Source: an uncultured Dyadobacter sp. (GTDB lineage: Bacteria > Bacteroidota > Bacteroidia > Cytophagales > Spirosomataceae). From it: 64,000 nucleotides of DNA. Below are positions 60,648 through 64,000 of this stretch, piece after piece (positions within the stretch are counted from its first letter, which is position 1; each line of letters opens with the position of its first letter). A model generated the notes under the pieces. It saw nothing but the letters and a program-made list of their open reading frames with translations. It did no database searches and was not told the origin of the DNA. Where the stretch lies: NCBI RefSeq assembly GCF_946482605.1, contig NZ_CAMLSE010000018.1:1-64000 (forward strand), read 5' to 3'. Position numbers and translations under genes: made by a program.

Positions 60648-61625
60648 ATGATTTCAGTGGCTATGTGTACCTACAACGGGGCAAAGTTCCTGCCCGAGCA
60701 GTTGAAGAGCATTGCTGATCAGACGGTTTCAGTGGACGAGTTGGTTGTTTGTGACGACAGATCAAAGGACGACACCGTTGAAATCATAAAAACTTTCGCA
60801 GCGACAAGCAGATTTCCGGTCCGGATCCATGTTAATGATCAGAACCTGGGCTCGACCAGGAATTTTGAAAAGTGCCTCTCGCTTTGCGAGGGCGACATTA
60901 TTATTCTGACCGACCAGGACGATCTTTGGCGGAAGGACAAAGTTCAGAAGCAAGTCGCTTTTTTGAATGCACGTCCGGAAATCGACGCGGTGTTTTCGGA
61001 TGCGGCAATGATCAATGACGATTCGGAGCCTACCGGCAAGACCATCTGGCAGGAAATCGAATTCGATAAAGCGCGGCGGCAGATATGGCAGGATGGCAAG
61101 CCCTATGAAATCCTTTTCAATGGATTTGTAGTAACCGGCGCAACATTAGCCATCAGAAAGTCGTGTCTCGAACGCTTGATGCCATTCCCCACGCATGTTC
61201 CCGACCTGATACATGACGCCTGGATCGCCGTTGTGCTCAGTCTGGAAAACAAGATCGACTTCATTACGGATACCCTGATCTTCTATCGGATCCATTCCAG
61301 CCAGCAGGTCGGGTTTGGCAATAAGACAGAAAAAGTACAATTGACGGATCGTTTCAAACGCGACCGCCGGGAGAAACTGATTCCGCTCGAAGAAAAGGCG
61401 AACAAACTCCACGAGCTCTACCTGCTCCTGCGAGCGCTCCCGTTCGTTCCGCGCGAAAAGCTGATTAAGCTGTATTTGTCCCAAAAGCATTTTTACCGCA
61501 GGGCATCGCTGCCGGAAAACCGTTTCAAAAGGCTAACACCTATTCTTAGCCAGTTGATCCGCGGCTATTACAGGTTCAGCAGCAAGGACTGGTGGTTGCC
61601 CGCGATAGGGGATTTATTGGAATAG
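60648..61625 (+). CDS. Family 2 glycosyltransferase (rhamnosyltransferase-like)
   Basis: The 325-residue protein has MISVAMCTYNGAKFLPEQL at the start, VCDDRSKDDTVEII near 36, ILTDQDDLWRKDKVQKQ near 87 as the metal-binding motif, and HDAWIAVVLSLEN near 180. The TDQDD pattern is usual in rhamnosyl- and other O-antigen GT2 enzymes. Donor and acceptor are unknown. It precedes the DUF5672 gene by 15 bases, so co-transcription is likely. Confidence 0.9.
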   Translation: MISVAMCTYNGAKFLPEQLKSIADQTVSVDELVVCDDRSKDDTVEIIKTFAATSRFPVRIHVNDQNLGSTRNFEKCLSLCEGDIIILTDQDDLWRKDKVQKQVAFLNARPEIDAVFSDAAMINDDSEPTGKTIWQEIEFDKARRQIWQDGKPYEILFNGFVVTGATLAIRKSCLERLMPFPTHVPDLIHDAWIAVVLSLENKIDFITDTLIFYRIHSSQQVGFGNKTEKVQLTDRFKRDRREKLIPLEEKANKLHELYLLLRALPFVPREKLIKLYLSQKHFYRRASLPENRFKRLTPILSQLIRGYYRFSSKDWWLPAIGDLLE

Positions 61626-61640
61626 AAACTGGAAGTGAAA

Positions 61641-62393
61641 ATGGCCGAAAAAAAGTCGTTGGTTGCCGTGCTTATCCCTGTTTATCAGTCTGCATTGACA
61701 AACGCGGAGCACCTGTCGCTGAAACAATGCCTGGCAGTGCTGGGAGATTACCCGGTCATCATCGTAAAGCCTCAGAGCCTCGACCTTTCCGCATTGCAGG
61801 AGCAATATCCCGTACTTGCTTTGCAATCTTTCGACGACAGCTTTTTCACCGGCGTGGATGCTTATAACCGGTTAATGGTGTCCATTGATTTTTACAAAAC
61901 CTTTACGGCCTACGAGTATATCCTCATCTACCAGCTGGATGCATTCGTTTTTCGTGATGAGGTCAAAGAATGGTGTGCGAAAGGCTACGATTACATTGGC
62001 GCGCCTTCACTGCATCAGCCGGCGTTTGATAACATACCAGCCACGTCCAGCGAGGTTTTTGCGAATGCATTGTCAACCCACCGTGTGGTTTTAAATGGGG
62101 GACTCTCGCTGCGGAGAATTCCTGCATTTTTGCGGTATCTCAAAATTTACAACGCCTTTTATCCACCCTGGAAAGGGAACGAGGACATGCTTTTTTGCCA
62201 GGAGGCGACGCGGCTCAAACCCTTGAAGCTGTTGATGAAATTGCCTCATTGGAAGGAAGCATTGCTGTTCGCTTTTGAGAAAAGCCCGGCGGCGAGTTAT
62301 GAGCTAACCCATCACCAGCTCCCGTTTGCCTGCCATGCGTGGGAGCGTTATGATCCTTCATTTTGGTCGCGTCATATTGTTGTAAATCAGTGA
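61641..62393 (+). CDS. DUF5672 family protein, probable glycosyltransferase
   Basis: The 250-residue protein has the DUF5672 pattern: [19 protein letters not shown] near 78, [18 protein letters not shown] near 98, [16 protein letters not shown] and [14 protein letters not shown], then [15 protein letters not shown]. The DxD-like LDAF and the NGG/NED motifs are those of putative sugar transferases. The ATG (61641) was preferred to the GTG six bases upstream. Gene order with the GT2 gene supports a role in surface glycan synthesis. Confidence 0.85.
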   Translation: MAEKKSLVAVLIPVYQSALTNAEHLSLKQCLAVLGDYPVIIVKPQSLDLSALQEQYPVLALQSFDDSFFTGVDAYNRLMVSIDFYKTFTAYEYILIYQLDAFVFRDEVKEWCAKGYDYIGAPSLHQPAFDNIPATSSEVFANALSTHRVVLNGGLSLRRIPAFLRYLKIYNAFYPPWKGNEDMLFCQEATRLKPLKLLMKLPHWKEALLFAFEKSPAASYELTHHQLPFACHAWERYDPSFWSRHIVVNQ

Positions 62394-62475
62394 TTTACTG
62401 TGTTTAACAATTTTTAACAAACTATCACCGATTTTCAGGCGTTCTTGCGGATATTATCAAAACCATAATATCATC

Positions 62476-63732
62476 ATGAATTTCAAGTTGCTTTCGGCCT
62501 GTTTTGGAGCGATTCTTATCTCCTGCCATACCAGCTTCGGGCAAGTCACCAATAACCCCAAGGTAGACGAACAGTCGGCTCCCTACGTGAAGATCAAACG
62601 CGTGGAGCTCACGGATAACAACACGATTATTTATCTCCAGTTTGTTGAGAAAAAGGCTGCTATGCCTGAATTCCGTCCCCAGCCCCGGATGATGCCGTTC
62701 CCGGATTCCCGTCCGCAGCAAAAGCAGCAACCGCAGGGAGACCAGATCTGGCTGGATCCTGAAACGCGATTGTACAAGCCCGGGGAAATCGAAAAGAAAT
62801 TCAAGTTTATCAGGGCCGAAAATATCCCCACCACTACGAAGATGAACGTATCATCAGGCGATACGGTCGACTTTGTGGCCTACTTCGAGCGGCTGTCGCC
62901 AGGCATTGAAGAGTTCGATTTTTATGAGGGTAGGAGCATGCAGGGGCAGCAATCGTGGAATTTTTATGGTATACACATCAAGAATCCGCCTAAAAAACAA
63001 ACGGCCGAGCCTGCGAAGCCGGTCGCGAAAAGCGCGGCACCTCCCAAAAAGCCCGCTGAGAAACCAGTAGCAAAGACGACCGAGAAGCCAGCGCCTGCCA
63101 AACAGCCGGAAAAGGACCCGACCCCCGCATTTTCGATGGTCAATGGTACCGTGTATGATGCCAAAACAAAGCAACCCATTCCTGCACGCATTACGTACAT
63201 CGAGAAGGCCGATACACTTCAGGTCCAATCGTCTTCGGGGAAATACCGTGTCGGGCTCGATCCTGAGGAAAAGTATCAATTCCGCGTGACCGCTAGGGGT
63301 TATTACGGATCGTCATTTGCAGTCGTACCGGCGGATTCGTCAAAGCAGTCCGGCTTCAACCGGGACGTTTACCTCACACCGCTGATTGTAGGCGAAACCA
63401 TCCTTTTGCCGAATATCTACTTTGAAACCTCCAAATACACGCTGTTGCCGGAGTCGTTCGATGAACTGGACCGGCTTGTAGAGGTAATGCGGGACAGTCC
63501 TTCGATAGAAATCCGCGTGGAAGGTCACACCGACAATGTGGGTGATTTTGACAAGAACCTGGAATTATCGCGGCAACGGGCAGAATCAGTAAAAAATTAC
63601 CTGGCCGGGAAAGGCATTGCCGAGGCGCGTATCGAAGCGAAAGGTTACGGAGGAACACGCCCGCTCAAAAAGGGCAGCGAGGAAGAGCGTAAGAAAAACC
63701 GGAGGGTAGAATTCGTAATTACGCAAATGTAA
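62476..63732 (+). CDS. OmpA-family outer-membrane protein
   Basis: The 418-residue protein has a signal peptide ([22 protein letters not shown]), a beta-rich domain of about 150 residues, a flexible Lys/Pro/Ala linker ([20 protein letters not shown]), and a carboxypeptidase-regulatory-like beta sandwich ([20 protein letters not shown]). The C-terminal OmpA domain ([20 protein letters not shown] and [20 protein letters not shown]) binds peptidoglycan. This is a typical Bacteroidota peptidoglycan-tethered outer-membrane protein. Its partner is not known. Confidence 0.93.
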   Translation: MNFKLLSACFGAILISCHTSFGQVTNNPKVDEQSAPYVKIKRVELTDNNTIIYLQFVEKKAAMPEFRPQPRMMPFPDSRPQQKQQPQGDQIWLDPETRLYKPGEIEKKFKFIRAENIPTTTKMNVSSGDTVDFVAYFERLSPGIEEFDFYEGRSMQGQQSWNFYGIHIKNPPKKQTAEPAKPVAKSAAPPKKPAEKPVAKTTEKPAPAKQPEKDPTPAFSMVNGTVYDAKTKQPIPARITYIEKADTLQVQSSSGKYRVGLDPEEKYQFRVTARGYYGSSFAVVPADSSKQSGFNRDVYLTPLIVGETILLPNIYFETSKYTLLPESFDELDRLVEVMRDSPSIEIRVEGHTDNVGDFDKNLELSRQRAESVKNYLAGKGIAEARIEAKGYGGTRPLKKGSEEERKKNRRVEFVITQM

Positions 63733-63737
63733 ATACC

Positions 63738-63820
63738 TTGTCAGCCTGAGCGAAGTCGAAGAATTGTCATCCTGAGCGGAGTCGAAGGGTGTCATTCTTC
63801 GGCTCCGCTCAGTGCGACAA
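63738..63820. repeat. REP-like repeats between the OmpA and tpiA genes
   Basis: Two direct units with a 26-base period start at 63738 and 63764, both of the form TTGTCAnCCTGAGCGnAGTC. A third, inverted copy at about 63793-63820 reads CTTCGGCTCCGCTCAG followed by CGACAA and lies 2 bases before the tpiA stop codon. The units pair to form hairpins. Such sequences are common repeated intergenic elements in Bacteroidota genomes. Confidence 0.75.
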
Positions 63821-63822
63821 TG

Positions 63823-64000
<178 letters not shown>

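Noticed and set aside
63738..63820. Repeats considered as a CRISPR or attachment site
   Set aside because: There are only three units, one inverted, with no unique spacers and no integrase or tRNA beside them.

Overview
The window looks like chromosomal DNA from a Bacteroidota member of the order Cytophagales. The gene content and protein style resemble Dyadobacter or a close relative, but that genus call is inference. Evidence: repeated Bacteroidota-type promoters (a -7 box TAnnTTTG, often with TTG or TTTG about 18-21 bases upstream), almost no Shine-Dalgarno sequences, Bacteroidota families such as DUF2480, DUF4296 and DUF5672, a Bat-type DUF58/von Willebrand operon, a glucosamine-6-phosphate deaminase fused to a PIG-L domain, and a GH3-family protein. 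Coding density is high and no insertion sequence, prophage or CRISPR array is visible.

Layout. 1-1533: a poorly coding stretch with a broken acyltransferase gene. 1538-7220 (minus): mutL, two tandem rhomboid genes and dxs. 7462-9688: a small membrane ORF, a strong shared terminator and the NagB/PIG-L fusion. 10004-15762 (plus): glyA, a membrane TPR protein, ribH, an aspartate kinase and serS, with short tandem repeats in two intergenic gaps. 15788-19704 (minus): a MutS-like ATPase and two paralogous polytopic membrane proteins. 19891-23127: an acyl-CoA dehydrogenase, an AraC-type regulator with paired palindromes in its promoter, and two small exported proteins. 23128-27928 (minus): sigma factor, zinc anti-sigma factor, gmk and nadD, and mreBCD. 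28105-31242 (plus): GH3 protein, dxr and a small membrane protein.

31254-35682 (minus) is a five-gene operon that looks like glycan synthesis and decoration: a methyltransferase, a beta-propeller protein, a PhyH-type oxygenase and two family 2 glycosyltransferases. It diverges from an M20 amidohydrolase whose promoter carries a perfect 14-bp palindrome. 37033-41764: a polyprenol-phosphate sugar transferase, a DUF4296 lipoprotein, a short Bat operon and rnhB. 41725-45398 (minus): DUF2480, tsaB, a C-terminal processing protease, rnpA and rpmH, with a terminator-like hairpin between rpmH and rnpA. 45524-47747: a polytopic membrane protein, a small ORF and an initiator tRNA. 47856-52885 (plus): an LTA-synthase-like sulfatase-fold protein, era, der and a small secreted protein. 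52946-59182 (minus): a fumarylacetoacetase-family enzyme, a RES/Xre toxin-antitoxin pair, uvrA, an isochorismatase-fold hydrolase and an unknown protein. 59282-63732 (plus): a membrane protein, a glycosyltransferase, a DUF5672 protein and an OmpA-family protein. The window ends in REP-like repeats and the 3' end of tpiA.

Most genes are core housekeeping: isoprenoid precursors (dxs, dxr), one-carbon and amino-acid metabolism, DNA repair (mutL, uvrA), translation (serS, tsaB, era, der, rnpA, rpmH, initiator tRNA) and cell shape (mreBCD). The accessory interest lies in the envelope-glycan genes, the toxin-antitoxin pair and several regulatory DNA structures. I did not find a clearly new multi-gene defence or mobile system. 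The best candidates for undescribed biology are the five-gene decoration operon and the operator and hairpin structures listed in the findings.
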